From Gluconacetobacter diazotrophicus PA1 5 (GTDB taxonomy: Bacteria; Pseudomonadota; Alphaproteobacteria; Acetobacterales; Acetobacteraceae): a stretch of 64,000 nucleotides of DNA. Below, one piece after another: positions 1 through 8,629 of this stretch. The stretch spans positions 3,512,001 through 3,576,000 of the forward strand of contig NC_010125.1 in NCBI RefSeq assembly GCF_000067045.1, in the 5' to 3' direction. The position numbers and the translations under genes are program-made. Below the pieces are notes generated by a model. It did not search any database and was not told the origin of the DNA. It was given only the letters and a program-made list of their open reading frames with translations. How positions within the stretch are numbered: the stretch's first letter is position 1; each line of letters opens with the position of its first letter.

Positions 1-408
1 CAGCTGCGCCCGGAGCGTATCCAGGGACGGAAGTTCGGCCAGCGCCTTGACCCCATCGACATTCAATGTCTGGGTGCCGAGCGCTCCACCGAGCAGAACA
101 AGCTTTTCGTTGGTCTTGGCGAACTCGACAAGCACCTTGGCCACGGCCACAGGATCAGCCGACCACGACAATGCGGTCGGCCCCTTCAGCAGCGGCGAAA
201 TGCCTTCGAATCGGGTCCCTGCCAGGGCGAGGTTGGCCAGCCGGTTCTTCGCGACCTTGTAAGTCGCTCCAGCCGCACGCACGCGCTGCCGCAGGATCGT
301 CGCATCGGCAACCGTCAGCCCGTCATTGCGGGTGACGACGACCATGGACGTCTCGGCGAACACGGCCGCGAGGGAGGCAACAAACTCCCGCTTCTCCGTA
401 CGGTCCAA
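1..408 (-). CDS. rplJ: 50S ribosomal protein L10 (partial, C-terminus outside window)
   Basis: L10 anchors the L7/L12 stalk to the large ribosomal subunit and recruits translational GTPases. The reading frame opens with a TTG codon at 408-406, preceded on the minus strand by a GGAG about 7 bases upstream; the first residues read LDRTEKREFVASLAAVFAET, typical of alphaproteobacterial L10. The frame stays open for 136 codons to the window edge, so roughly the last 35 residues are missing. It follows rplK and rplA on the same strand, as in the universal L11 operon. No in-frame ATG fits the L10 N-terminus, so the TTG start is well supported. Confidence 0.93.
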   Translation of the reverse strand, partial: MDRTEKREFVASLAAVFAETSMVVVTRNDGLTVADATILRQRVRAAGATYKVAKNRLANLALAGTRFEGISPLLKGPTALSWSADPVAVAKVLVEFAKTNEKLVLLGGALGTQTLNVDGVKALAELPSLDTLRAQL

Positions 409-715
409 TTCCCGTCTCCGTCGTGACCTGCCGGGCATGGCCTGGCAGGCCGGGTTTACCCAAGGAGAGCCGCGCCCGATGGCCGCGCCCTCCGGTTCGC
501 CTGTCCTGTGAACAACGGAACAACCAGTGCGGGCGGCATGGCCGCCCGAATCCGGCAATCCCCGTCTTCCGGGTGCGGACCCGAAGGTCCATCAAGGCTC
601 GCGCCACATCCGGTCATGGACAGGTTCGGAAGATCATAGCGCGTGTCCCGGATGGGAAACGCGCCCTGCCTCCTGTCCGCAGCACCCGTGCGGATGCCGC
701 GTCATCTGTGCGCGA
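409..715 (-). promoter_or_regulatory. rplA-rplJ intergenic region, likely L10 leader
   Basis: A 307-base stretch without a supported gene separates rplA from rplJ. In bacteria this position normally carries a promoter and the L10(L12)4-binding mRNA leader that represses rplJL translation. Several GC-rich inverted repeats are visible, for example CCTGCC and GGCAGG close to the rplJ start, but I cannot fold the leader reliably by eye. Short open frames on both strands here have no recognisable product. The regulatory assignment rests on position and established L10 biology more than on a recognised motif. Confidence 0.45.
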
Positions 716-1411
716 TCAGCCCGCCGAGAAGGCGGACACGTCGACGCGAATACCCGGGCCCATCGTCGAGGACAGGGCGGCCTTGCGCAGGTAGGTGCCC
801 TTGGCACCCGTCGGCTTGGCCTTCTGCACCGCATCGACGAACGCGCGGATGTTCTCGGCCAGCTTGTCGCCCTCGAAGGACGCCTTGCCGATGCCGGCAT
901 GGATGATACCGGCCTTTTCGGCGCGGTACTCGACCTGACCGGACTTGGCCGCCGTGACGGCGCCCTTGACGTCCATAGTCACGGTGCCGAGCTTGGGGTT
1001 CGGCATCAGGCCGCGCGGGCCCAGGATCTTGCCCAGGCGGCCGACCAGGGCCATCATGTCCGGCGTCGCGATGCAGCGGTCGAACGCGATCTCGCCGGCC
1101 TGCACCTTCTCGGCCAGGTCCTCGGCGCCGACCACGTCGGCACCGGCGGCCAGGGCTTCCTCGGCCTTCGCGCCACGGGCGAACACACCCACGCGCAGGG
1201 TCTTGCCCGTGCCGTTCGGCAGCGAGAGCAGGCCACGGACCATCTGGTCGGCGTGACGCGGGTCGATGCCCAGGTTCAGCGAGATCTCGATCGTCTCATC
1301 GAACTTGGCGGTCGCCACCTGCTTCACCAGGGCGATCGCCTCGTCCAGGCCATAGGCCTTGTTACGATCCACAGTGGCCTGGGCGGCCGTCAGACGCTTG
1401 TTCTTCGCCAT
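716..1411 (-). CDS. rplA: 50S ribosomal protein L1
   Basis: L1 binds 23S rRNA at the mobile L1 stalk, helps release deacylated tRNA from the E site, and in many bacteria represses its own operon mRNA. The 231-residue length is the family norm. The signature around [19 protein letters not shown] is intact in the second half, with [11 protein letters not shown] after it. A GGAGG lies within the last codons of rplK just before the ATG. Four bases separate it from rplK, so the two are co-translated from one message. Confidence 0.97.
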   Translation of the reverse strand: MAKNKRLTAAQATVDRNKAYGLDEAIALVKQVATAKFDETIEISLNLGIDPRHADQMVRGLLSLPNGTGKTLRVGVFARGAKAEEALAAGADVVGAEDLAEKVQAGEIAFDRCIATPDMMALVGRLGKILGPRGLMPNPKLGTVTMDVKGAVTAAKSGQVEYRAEKAGIIHAGIGKASFEGDKLAENIRAFVDAVQKAKPTGAKGTYLRKAALSSTMGPGIRVDVSAFSAG

Positions 1412-1415
1412 GGGA

Positions 1416-1850
1416 TCAGCCCTCCACCACCGTAAGGCCCATCGAACGGGCGGAACCGATCAGCATGCGCACGGCCCCGTCCACGTCGTTGGCATTCATG
1501 TCCTGCTTCTTCTGCTCGGCGATCTCGCGGAGCTGCGCCATCGTCACGCTGCCGACCGCAGCGGCCTTGCCCACCGTCGAGCTGCCCTTCTTGATGTTGG
1601 CGGCCTTCATGAGGAAGTAGGTGTTCGGCGGGGTCTTCGTGATGAAGGTGAACGTGCGGTCGGCGAACGCGGTGATGACCACCGGGATCGGCATGCCGGG
1701 TTCGAGACCCTGCGTCTTGGCGTTGAACTCCTTGCAGAACTGCATGATGTTCAGGCCGCGCTGACCCAGCGCCGGGCCGACCGGCGGGGACGGATTCGCC
1801 TTGCCGGCGGGAATTTGCAACTTGATGTAGCCAACGATTTTCTTGGCCAT
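1416..1850 (-). CDS. rplK: 50S ribosomal protein L11
   Basis: L11 binds the GTPase-associated centre of 23S rRNA and takes part in factor binding and RelA activation. The product is 144 residues starting [20 protein letters not shown]. An in-frame ATG eight codons upstream exists, but the start at 1850 has a GGAG about 9 bases before it and matches the family N-terminus. The proline-rich [13 protein letters not shown] motif and the C-terminal RNA-binding domain are present. The usual upstream neighbours secE-nusG are not there: the next 105 bases on the 5' side hold only putative promoter sequence, and beyond that lies the scar at the end of an efflux cassette. Confidence 0.96.
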
Positions 1851-1955
1851 ATCCGGGGCTCCTGACTGTTTCACCCGGACCGCGGTTCGTGCGGCCGCCC
1901 GCCGCGCGAGGCGGCGTGCGGTCTCCCGCGTTCCGTAAGAGGCGGGTCCCTAACC

Positions 1956-2228
1956 CTATTTGAGCGGTTCTGTCAACCCGGCCCCTTGCAGGCCGGGACC
2001 ACGCAGGTCGGGGCCCGTCAGGTTCAGCAGGTCCGGACTGGTCCCCACGGCGACGCCGCCGGCTTCCTTGGGCACATGCAGGCCTTCATATTGCAGCAAA
2101 CCGAACGGCCGGATCGCCTTGGTATCGAGCAACTGGGCGCGCGACCAGCCGCCGCCTAGGGCGCGGATCAGCGCCACCGTGGCCTGATGGCGCCGCGTTT
2201 CCACCTGGACCTCGGCAATGCGGGCGGT
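1956..2228 (-). pseudogene. C-terminal remnant of a NodT-type outer-membrane efflux factor
   Basis: The frame reads ARIAEVQVETRRHQATVALI then RALGGGW, the hallmark last helix of RND outer-membrane factors, followed by a low-complexity tail and a stop. Everything before that helix is missing, replaced at about 2229 by a transposase fragment in the same frame. Its tail contains PFGLLQY, matching PFSPLQY in the intact outer-membrane factor just upstream (2413-4017), so it comes from a related but distinct pump. It has no start codon or signal sequence of its own and is unlikely to be functional. Confidence 0.8.
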
Positions 2229-2408
2229 CACGTGCCGCTCGTGGTAGACGACGCCGAAGCGTTCTTCGATCACGCGTTGCAGATCGACACGGCGCCATCG
2301 CACCACGCCATCGCGCTGCCGATCCGGACCTGCCTCGACCAACGCCTTCAATTCGACCTGCTGTGCGGCGTTCAGCCGGCAGGCCGGCTCGCGCAGCCAT
2401 CTTCCTCC
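2229..2408 (-). pseudogene. IS630-type transposase fragment
   Basis: About 60 codons in frame with the following remnant resemble the N-terminal helix-turn-helix region of IS630-family transposases: LVEAGPD, then DGVVRWRRVDLQRVIEERFG and YHERHV, where intact members continue into the catalytic DDE domain. Here the frame jumps directly into the tail of an outer-membrane factor. No catalytic residues or inverted repeats remain. It begins a few bases past the stop codon of the intact outer-membrane factor, so it marks the downstream edge of the RND cassette and suggests that IS activity and deletion shaped the junction. Confidence 0.7.
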
Positions 2409-2412
2409 TGAT

Positions 2413-4017
2413 TCAATGCTTGGGCGGGACAGGATTGCTTCCGAGGTCCGTCGCACCAGCCACCGGATCCACACTGATCCCTGCAAGCGGTTTCGACCTG
2501 TCCAACTCGTTATATTGCAGAGGCGAAAAAGGCATGATGGAACTGTCTGATGCAGGCAGTTCGCCTGTAGACCATCCGCCACCATATGCCCGGACCAACT
2601 GAACCTCGGCATCAGACTGTCGCGCCTGCACCTGCACGAGGATTATGCGCGCTTCCAATGCGGCCTGCTGTGCGACAACAACATCCAGGTAATTGGTCAG
2701 CCCGCCTGTATAAAGCGCCATGGACATCCGCTGCGTTCTCAGGGCTGCATTGACGGCTTCCGACGCCTGAGTGGTTTCTGTACGAAGACGGCTGGTCAGC
2801 GTCAGATTATCCTCGACCTCACGAAACGCGCCCAGCACCGTCGAACGATATTTATCTTCCGACTGGCGGTACTGCGACCAGGTGCGCTGCAATTCAGCCC
2901 GGCGAAGACCCGCCGTAAATATCGGCAAAACGGCTTGTGCACCAAACTGGTACATGGAATTCGACAGTGACGCGAGGTCGAACCCATGGTCCATAAAACC
3001 GGTCATGGCATTGAAGGTCACATGCGGATAGAATGCAGCCCTTGAAACGCCGATCGCCCGGTTTGCCTGCGCCATAGACCGTTCAGCAGATGCGATATCC
3101 GGGCGCCGCTGAAGAAGTTCCGATGGCAGTACAACCGGAAGTTGCACGGGGGCGAACGGGTAACTGTCGACCGGCGCGATGTGAAAAGAGGCCGGCGCCT
3201 TGTTAACCAGCACGGCGATCGCGTGTTCGAGCACATCCCGCGCAGCCCGCACATCGGTTTCCCGGGCCTGCGTGGCATAGAACTGGGTTTGGGCACGCGC
3301 AACGTCCATGCCAGGCGATATCGCGCCAGCAAGCCGGAGCTGGGTGATGGAGACTGCCTGCTGATAGTACGCAATCGAATCACGGTACACCGCGTCCTGC
3401 GCATCGAAGCCGCGAAGAGCGATATAATCGCTGGCAACCTCACTTTGAATGCTCAGGCGGGCCAGTGCGTAGTCCGCGGCGAGTTGCTGGGTCGCCTCCT
3501 TCGCCATTCTGGTCTTATTTCTGATCGACGACCAAAAATCCGGCTCCCATGTTGCCGACCCGTAATATTGTTCGGAAGACATATACAGAGGAGTGGTCGA
3601 ACCTTCGGCGCGCCATAATCTATGCGCCGAACTTTTCTCTTTTTCTCCGCCAGCCCCGCCGCTGATCTGGGGAAACAGTTGCGAACGTGCCTGCATGGCG
3701 ATATCGCGAGCCTGCATGAACGCTTCCGCTTCGGCCTGCAGATCCGGATTAAGCCGCGCGACCTGATCTTCCAAAGCGTTCAACTGCGGATCATTGAATA
3801 CAGTCCACCAGTCTTTCCTCGGAGCCGCCTCGTCGGGACGACCGAAACGGAAGACTCCGCTGCCCTCCCAATTATCTGGATAGGCAAGCTTCACAGGATG
3901 ATAGGTCGGTGCAAGATCGCAACCGCCCAGAAACACCACACCCGCCAACGCAGTCCAATTCGCAAATCTACGCCATGTACTCCGCAAAGCACACGAAGAC
4001 ACTGATACCCTGTTCAT
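2413..4017 (-). CDS. RND efflux outer-membrane lipoprotein, NodT/OprM family
   Basis: Forms the trimeric outer-membrane exit duct of a tripartite RND pump. The 534-residue protein has a lipobox LGGC with the modified cysteine near residue 33, followed by the NodT-type start (LAPTYHPV) and two outer-membrane-efflux repeats rich in coiled-coil helices. The last helix ends LVRAYGGGW as expected. Its ATG overlaps the stop of the membrane-fusion gene by four bases (ATGA), so translation is coupled. Base composition is clearly lower in GC than in flanking housekeeping genes. The intact tail resembles the remnant at 1956-2228. Confidence 0.93.
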   Translation of the reverse strand: MNRVSVSSCALRSTWRRFANWTALAGVVFLGGCDLAPTYHPVKLAYPDNWEGSGVFRFGRPDEAAPRKDWWTVFNDPQLNALEDQVARLNPDLQAEAEAFMQARDIAMQARSQLFPQISGGAGGEKEKSSAHRLWRAEGSTTPLYMSSEQYYGSATWEPDFWSSIRNKTRMAKEATQQLAADYALARLSIQSEVASDYIALRGFDAQDAVYRDSIAYYQQAVSITQLRLAGAISPGMDVARAQTQFYATQARETDVRAARDVLEHAIAVLVNKAPASFHIAPVDSYPFAPVQLPVVLPSELLQRRPDIASAERSMAQANRAIGVSRAAFYPHVTFNAMTGFMDHGFDLASLSNSMYQFGAQAVLPIFTAGLRRAELQRTWSQYRQSEDKYRSTVLGAFREVEDNLTLTSRLRTETTQASEAVNAALRTQRMSMALYTGGLTNYLDVVVAQQAALEARIILVQVQARQSDAEVQLVRAYGGGWSTGELPASDSSIMPFSPLQYNELDRSKPLAGISVDPVAGATDLGSNPVPPKH

Positions 4018-5291
4018 TTCCGATCCTCTGATGGAGCAGAACCCTCTTCGGGCATGGCACGTGCGTTGTCATTCGTGCCCTCGGCATGTGGTTGAGGCTG
4101 CACATTATACCCCAGCGTCGGGGGCACGATTCTAACCTTCTGCCCCTCCAGCAACCCTGCCGACGGATTGTCGATAATACGCTCGCCTTTATGCACGCCT
4201 GAAAGTACTTCAACCGCGTTCCCGAGATTATTCCCGACCGTCACCGAAACAAGATGGGCATAACCGCCGCTGTCCACGGTCGCAACCTGCGTTCCCTGCG
4301 CACGGAAAATCAGCGCGGATTCGGGAATAATCGCCAGGTCAGGATTCCCCGGTGCCTGCATGAACGCCGACGCGTACGAATTCGGCCACAGCAGCCGATC
4401 AGGATTATCAACCGTAAGCTCGGTCGTAACCGTGCGGGTCGACGCATTAAACGCCGCCGCCGTTGTCAGATATTTTGCCGTAAACTTCCTGCCCGGGAAC
4501 TGCGGCACAGACAGACTAACCTTCAACTTCGGAGAAATCACACTAGCGTAATCTTGCGGCACGCTGACAAAAACACGCATGGCATGAACATCTGCCACAC
4601 TGAACAGTTCAGCCGCCCCGCCCTGCGCCGTGACGTCGCCACGGCCCGCGTTGACATACGCACCAACGTTGACAAAGCGGTTCGTCACAATCCCGTCAAA
4701 CGGGGCGACAATTTTCTTGAACCCTTCCAGCGCTTCGTATCGGTCGACGGCATGCCTGGCCGCATCTACCCGCGCTTCCTGAGCCGCCGCGTTGGCCACC
4801 TGAACACTGACCTCCTGCTGTGCGACAGCTTGCGTTCCTTGCAGGGCTTTCCAACGATCCGCCGTGATCACCGCGAGTTTGTATTTGGCCAACTCTACAT
4901 TCAAGTTGGCCTGGGCCGCATGGTATTCCGCGTCGAGAGACGGCGTGTTGATCTCAGCCAGGACATCGCCCTGCTTCACCACCGCTCCAAAATCCGTATA
5001 CCACATTTTGACGTAACCAGAGACCTGAGCGTAAATCGGCGCCTCATACCAGGCCTCGATATTCGCAGGGAGCGTGAGGTCACGCGTCGCCGGACCAGGC
5101 AAAACATCGGTCATCTGCACGTCGGGTATGGACGCCTCGGTCGTCTGGCCCTGAAGATGCACGTAATGCAGGCGACGCTGAACGATGCCGACAGCGGCAA
5201 GAACGACGGCCACACAGGCAACCAGCCAGAGCACCTTGCGCGACCCGCGTCCATCCGAACCCGAAGGGCTCAACCTCTTATCGGCACTCAT
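4014..5291 (-). CDS. RND efflux periplasmic adaptor (membrane-fusion protein)
   Basis: Links the inner-membrane pump to the outer-membrane duct. The 425-residue protein has an N-terminal membrane anchor (VLWLVACVAVVLAAVGIV) at about residues 20-38, a lipoyl/barrel-sandwich half starting around AWYEAPIYAQVSGYVKMWY, a short alpha hairpin (about 120-175), the returning lipoyl half (IVAPFDGIVTNRFVNVGAYV), then beta-barrel and membrane-proximal domains. It overlaps both neighbouring genes by four bases. The C-terminal tail is hydrophilic and probably disordered. Substrate cannot be told from sequence. Confidence 0.94.
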   Translation of the reverse strand: MSADKRLSPSGSDGRGSRKVLWLVACVAVVLAAVGIVQRRLHYVHLQGQTTEASIPDVQMTDVLPGPATRDLTLPANIEAWYEAPIYAQVSGYVKMWYTDFGAVVKQGDVLAEINTPSLDAEYHAAQANLNVELAKYKLAVITADRWKALQGTQAVAQQEVSVQVANAAAQEARVDAARHAVDRYEALEGFKKIVAPFDGIVTNRFVNVGAYVNAGRGDVTAQGGAAELFSVADVHAMRVFVSVPQDYASVISPKLKVSLSVPQFPGRKFTAKYLTTAAAFNASTRTVTTELTVDNPDRLLWPNSYASAFMQAPGNPDLAIIPESALIFRAQGTQVATVDSGGYAHLVSVTVGNNLGNAVEVLSGVHKGERIIDNPSAGLLEGQKVRIVPPTLGYNVQPQPHAEGTNDNARAMPEEGSAPSEDRK

Positions 5292-8200
5292 TTTGCGTCT
5301 CCTTCAACGGGGGAATGGCTGCTGCCACCTTTGGAATGGATCAGAGCGAACACACACGGGACAAAAATCAGGGTTGCCAAAGTTGCAACCAGCAACCCAC
5401 CCATGACGGCTCGGCCCAGCGGCGCATTCTGCGAATTACTTAGAGACATGGGCAACATACCAATAATCATTGCCGAAGCCGTCATCAAAACGGGACGAAT
5501 GCGCTCATAACCCGCTTCTATTGCAGCGCGTATTGCATCCCCGTGCTCATCCATCCGTTCACGCGCGAATGACACAACAAGGATAGAGTTCGCCGTCGCT
5601 GTACCCATGCACATAATAGCCCCCGTCAACGCAGGAACCGACAACGCCGTGTGGGTAAGAAAGAGGCTCCATGCAATCCCGGCGAGAGCCCCAGGAAGTG
5701 CAGTAATGATGATGAATGGATCAACCCACGATTGAAAGTTGACCACAATCAACAGGTAAACAAGCGTAACGGACAGAAGAAGACCACCAATCAATTCGAT
5801 ATAGGCGCTTCCCATAGTAGTCGCCTGACCACGAATGACGACACTGGACCCCTTGGGAAGATCCTTCTTGGCGTCCTCGACAACACGAGCCACTTCTCGC
5901 GATACGGTCCCAAGATCCAGGCCTTCATTCATGCCGTAAATATCGAATACCGGCATGATATTGTAGTGCGACACTTCCCCCGGAGTACCCGTCTGCACGA
6001 TCTGGCTTAAGGCACCCAGAAGCTGCGGGTTATCGCCATTGGGGTTTCCGTCCCCCTTGTCGATTGGCAGGGTTTCAAGGTCATTGAAGTGCTGCAGGAA
6101 TGCTGCGGGCGCCTGGATATCGACAAGATGCGACACGCCTGACTGGACATCCAACCAGTAAACCTGACCAACCTGGGAACTGCCGGAAAGCGTCACGAGC
6201 GCATTGTTCGCAACATCAGATTCGGTCAACCCGGTACCAGATGCGAATGTTCTATGGGTATTCACCCGCAAGGTCGGCGTAGTCATCGGTTGCTGAACCA
6301 TGACATCGGCCAGGCCCGGAATATGTCGCATACGTTGTGCCAGAATGTTGGCGAACCGGAAATTATCGGTCAGGTTTCTCCCGACGATCTGAACATCGAT
6401 CGGTGCAGGCAGTCCGAAGTTGAGGATTTTAGCCGTCAGATCTCCAGGCATGAACGAGATGACCGTTCCGGGGAACTTCTTATTGAGTGCCTTGCGAATC
6501 TTCTGTCGGTATTCCGCCACAGGCGAATTTTCATTTTTCAGGCTGACAGTCAGGTCACAATCCTGAGGCCCGACTGTCGGCGTCGGAATGAAGGCCTGGT
6601 TCAGCGCGGAAAATGGCAGGCCACAGTTATCAACAACGTCTTCGACCTGACCAGGCAGTACGCGCTTGATTTCCTCATTCACCAACTGGGAAATTTTCCC
6701 CGCCTCTTCCAGACGGGTACCCAGAGGGGCCCTCATATGAAGAGCGATAGTGTCTGAATTGATTTCCGGAAAAAAATCCTCACCGACCGTGAAATAAAGC
6801 CCCGTGGAAATCACACACACAAAAACAAATCCGGGGACAAAAACTCGGCGGGAATCGATCAGTCCGACCAGCAGAATCTTATACCGCTCGCGAAATCGGG
6901 TGAACCCAGCTTCGAAGCCACGCTGAAACCGACCAAAGACATTTTTAGGCTCTACCGGTCCATGCGCGTGGGCCGCCACCTGAGCCGCCAGAATATATTT
7001 TGCCATCGTCGGCACGAGCGTGCGCGACAGGATGAACGAGGCCATCATGGCGAACACGATTGCTTCGGCCATCGGCATAAACAGCCAGCCCGCCACGCCC
7101 GTAAGCTGGAACAGGGGCATCCAGACGATACAGATACACAGGGTCGAAACGAAGGTCGGAATGACAATCTGATTCGCCGCGTCGATAATTGCGGTTTCCA
7201 GATCTTTTCCCATTTCAAGATGCGCATCGATATTCTCGATCATAACGGTCGCATCGTCGACGAGAATACCAACGGCCAGCGCAAGGCCACCCAGGGTCAT
7301 CGCATTGATGGTCTGCCCAGCCCACCCCAGACCAATAATCGAACACAGCATCGACAGGGGAATGGACGTGGCGATAATGACCGTCGACCGCCACGACCCC
7401 AGGAAGAGAAGCACAACAAGACCGGTCAGACATGCCGCAGTGAACATTTCCTGCAACACATCCCGGATGGAGTCTTTAACAAATCCGGAAGCATCCGTCA
7501 GAACACTGACTTTAACGTCCGCCGGAACAGTCTTCATGATCGAGGGCAACAGCGCCTTGACGCCACTGACAACGGCAAGCGTCGACGCATCGCCACTTTT
7601 CATAATAACGATCAGAACGCCTTGATGTCCTTTGACCAGGACAAGGTTTGTCTGCGGAGGGCCGCCTCTGTGAACCCACGCGACGTCACGAAGCCTGACG
7701 ACGGCATTCCCAACCTGCTTGATGGGAATGTCATTCAGGTCTTCCATGTCCCTTGGCGATGCATTCGTCTGCACCATCCAGTCAATGGCACCGATACGCT
7801 GATCACCGGCAGGCAGAACGATGTTCTGACGATTCAAGGCGACGGAAACGTCAACGGGCGACAGCTTGTGCGCAAGCAGCTTGGTCGGATCCAGATCCAC
7901 CATCACATTGCTTGGCAAGCCGCCGTACGGATTGGGAATAGCCGTACCCGCGACCGAAACCAATGCAGGCCTGATGAGGTTGGATGCCATGTTATAGACG
8001 TCGGAAGGCGACATCTTGGTAGACGACACCTGAAGCGTCAAAACCGGGACCGACGATGCATTATATGTCAAAATCAATGGCGGCGTGGAGCCGGTAGGCA
8101 TCTGTTTGATGACGGTCTGAGAGACAGATGTGATCTGGGTCTGCGCAACGGACGTGTCGGTACCGGGCTGGAAGAATACCTTCACAACACCACGACCGTA

Positions 8201-8461
8201 ATATGATCCACTCTCGATGTGTTCAATATTATTAACCGTCGCCGTCAGCGATCGTTCATAATAATAAACAACACGTCCGGACATATCTTCCGGCATAAGC
8301 CCCGTATATGTCCACACGATGGCCACAACCGGGATTTTTATACTCGGGAAAATATCGGTCGGTGTATTAAGGATTCCCTTAACACCAAAAACGACAATCA
8401 AAATCGAAAGAACGACGAAGGTGTACGGCCGCTTAAGCGCGGTGACGACAATTGAATTCAT
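5288..8461 (-). CDS. RND efflux inner-membrane transporter, AcrB-like
   Basis: Proton-driven drug or solvent exporter of the inner membrane. The 1057 residues match full-length RND pumps: TM1 at about 12-30, a large periplasmic loop, the TM2-TM6 bundle, a second periplasmic loop after about residue 540, and the TM8-TM12 bundle near the end. The TM4 proton-relay motif reads GILVDDATVMIENI, with the paired aspartates intact. The start NSIVVTALKRPYTFVVLSI is standard. It is the first gene of the pump operon and lies 168 bases downstream of the sensor kinase. Composition near 55% GC in sampled lines contrasts with about 70% in neighbouring genes. Family-level assignment is secure; the hydrophobe-exporter type is inferred. 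Confidence 0.95.
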   Translation of the reverse strand: MNSIVVTALKRPYTFVVLSILIVVFGVKGILNTPTDIFPSIKIPVVAIVWTYTGLMPEDMSGRVVYYYERSLTATVNNIEHIESGSYYGRGVVKVFFQPGTDTSVAQTQITSVSQTVIKQMPTGSTPPLILTYNASSVPVLTLQVSSTKMSPSDVYNMASNLIRPALVSVAGTAIPNPYGGLPSNVMVDLDPTKLLAHKLSPVDVSVALNRQNIVLPAGDQRIGAIDWMVQTNASPRDMEDLNDIPIKQVGNAVVRLRDVAWVHRGGPPQTNLVLVKGHQGVLIVIMKSGDASTLAVVSGVKALLPSIMKTVPADVKVSVLTDASGFVKDSIRDVLQEMFTAACLTGLVVLLFLGSWRSTVIIATSIPLSMLCSIIGLGWAGQTINAMTLGGLALAVGILVDDATVMIENIDAHLEMGKDLETAIIDAANQIVIPTFVSTLCICIVWMPLFQLTGVAGWLFMPMAEAIVFAMMASFILSRTLVPTMAKYILAAQVAAHAHGPVEPKNVFGRFQRGFEAGFTRFRERYKILLVGLIDSRRVFVPGFVFVCVISTGLYFTVGEDFFPEINSDTIALHMRAPLGTRLEEAGKISQLVNEEIKRVLPGQVEDVVDNCGLPFSALNQAFIPTPTVGPQDCDLTVSLKNENSPVAEYRQKIRKALNKKFPGTVISFMPGDLTAKILNFGLPAPIDVQIVGRNLTDNFRFANILAQRMRHIPGLADVMVQQPMTTPTLRVNTHRTFASGTGLTESDVANNALVTLSGSSQVGQVYWLDVQSGVSHLVDIQAPAAFLQHFNDLETLPIDKGDGNPNGDNPQLLGALSQIVQTGTPGEVSHYNIMPVFDIYGMNEGLDLGTVSREVARVVEDAKKDLPKGSSVVIRGQATTMGSAYIELIGGLLLSVTLVYLLIVVNFQSWVDPFIIITALPGALAGIAWSLFLTHTALSVPALTGAIMCMGTATANSILVVSFARERMDEHGDAIRAAIEAGYERIRPVLMTASAMIIGMLPMSLSNSQNAPLGRAVMGGLLVATLATLIFVPCVFALIHSKGGSSHSPVEGDAK

Positions 8462-8629
8462 ACGACGCTCACCTTCTGCCCGTTCCTATACATAAGCATG
8501 CCTTTGTCCAGTCGATACGAACGAGCCAGCCACTCGGTTCGCGCACCCCTTCGAAAGCCATCACACCTGTCCTTTTTAATCCCGGACAGCGATACAGCTT
8601 GGCCGAAAGTTATTAAATGAAATTTCCGT
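8462..8629 (-). promoter_or_regulatory. Upstream region of the RND operon
   Basis: This 168-base gap between the kinase stop and the RND start is AT-rich on its kinase side (ATTTCATTTAATAAC on the minus strand) and contains a GAAATTTC palindrome. It is the natural place for a promoter controlled by the adjacent OmpR-type regulator, but I see no unambiguous -35/-10 pair or paired operator, so the call rests on position. Confidence 0.4.

Noticed and set aside
6962-8206. 414-codon plus-strand frame opposite the RND pump
   Set aside because: Asn/Arg/His-rich antisense translation with no family resemblance.
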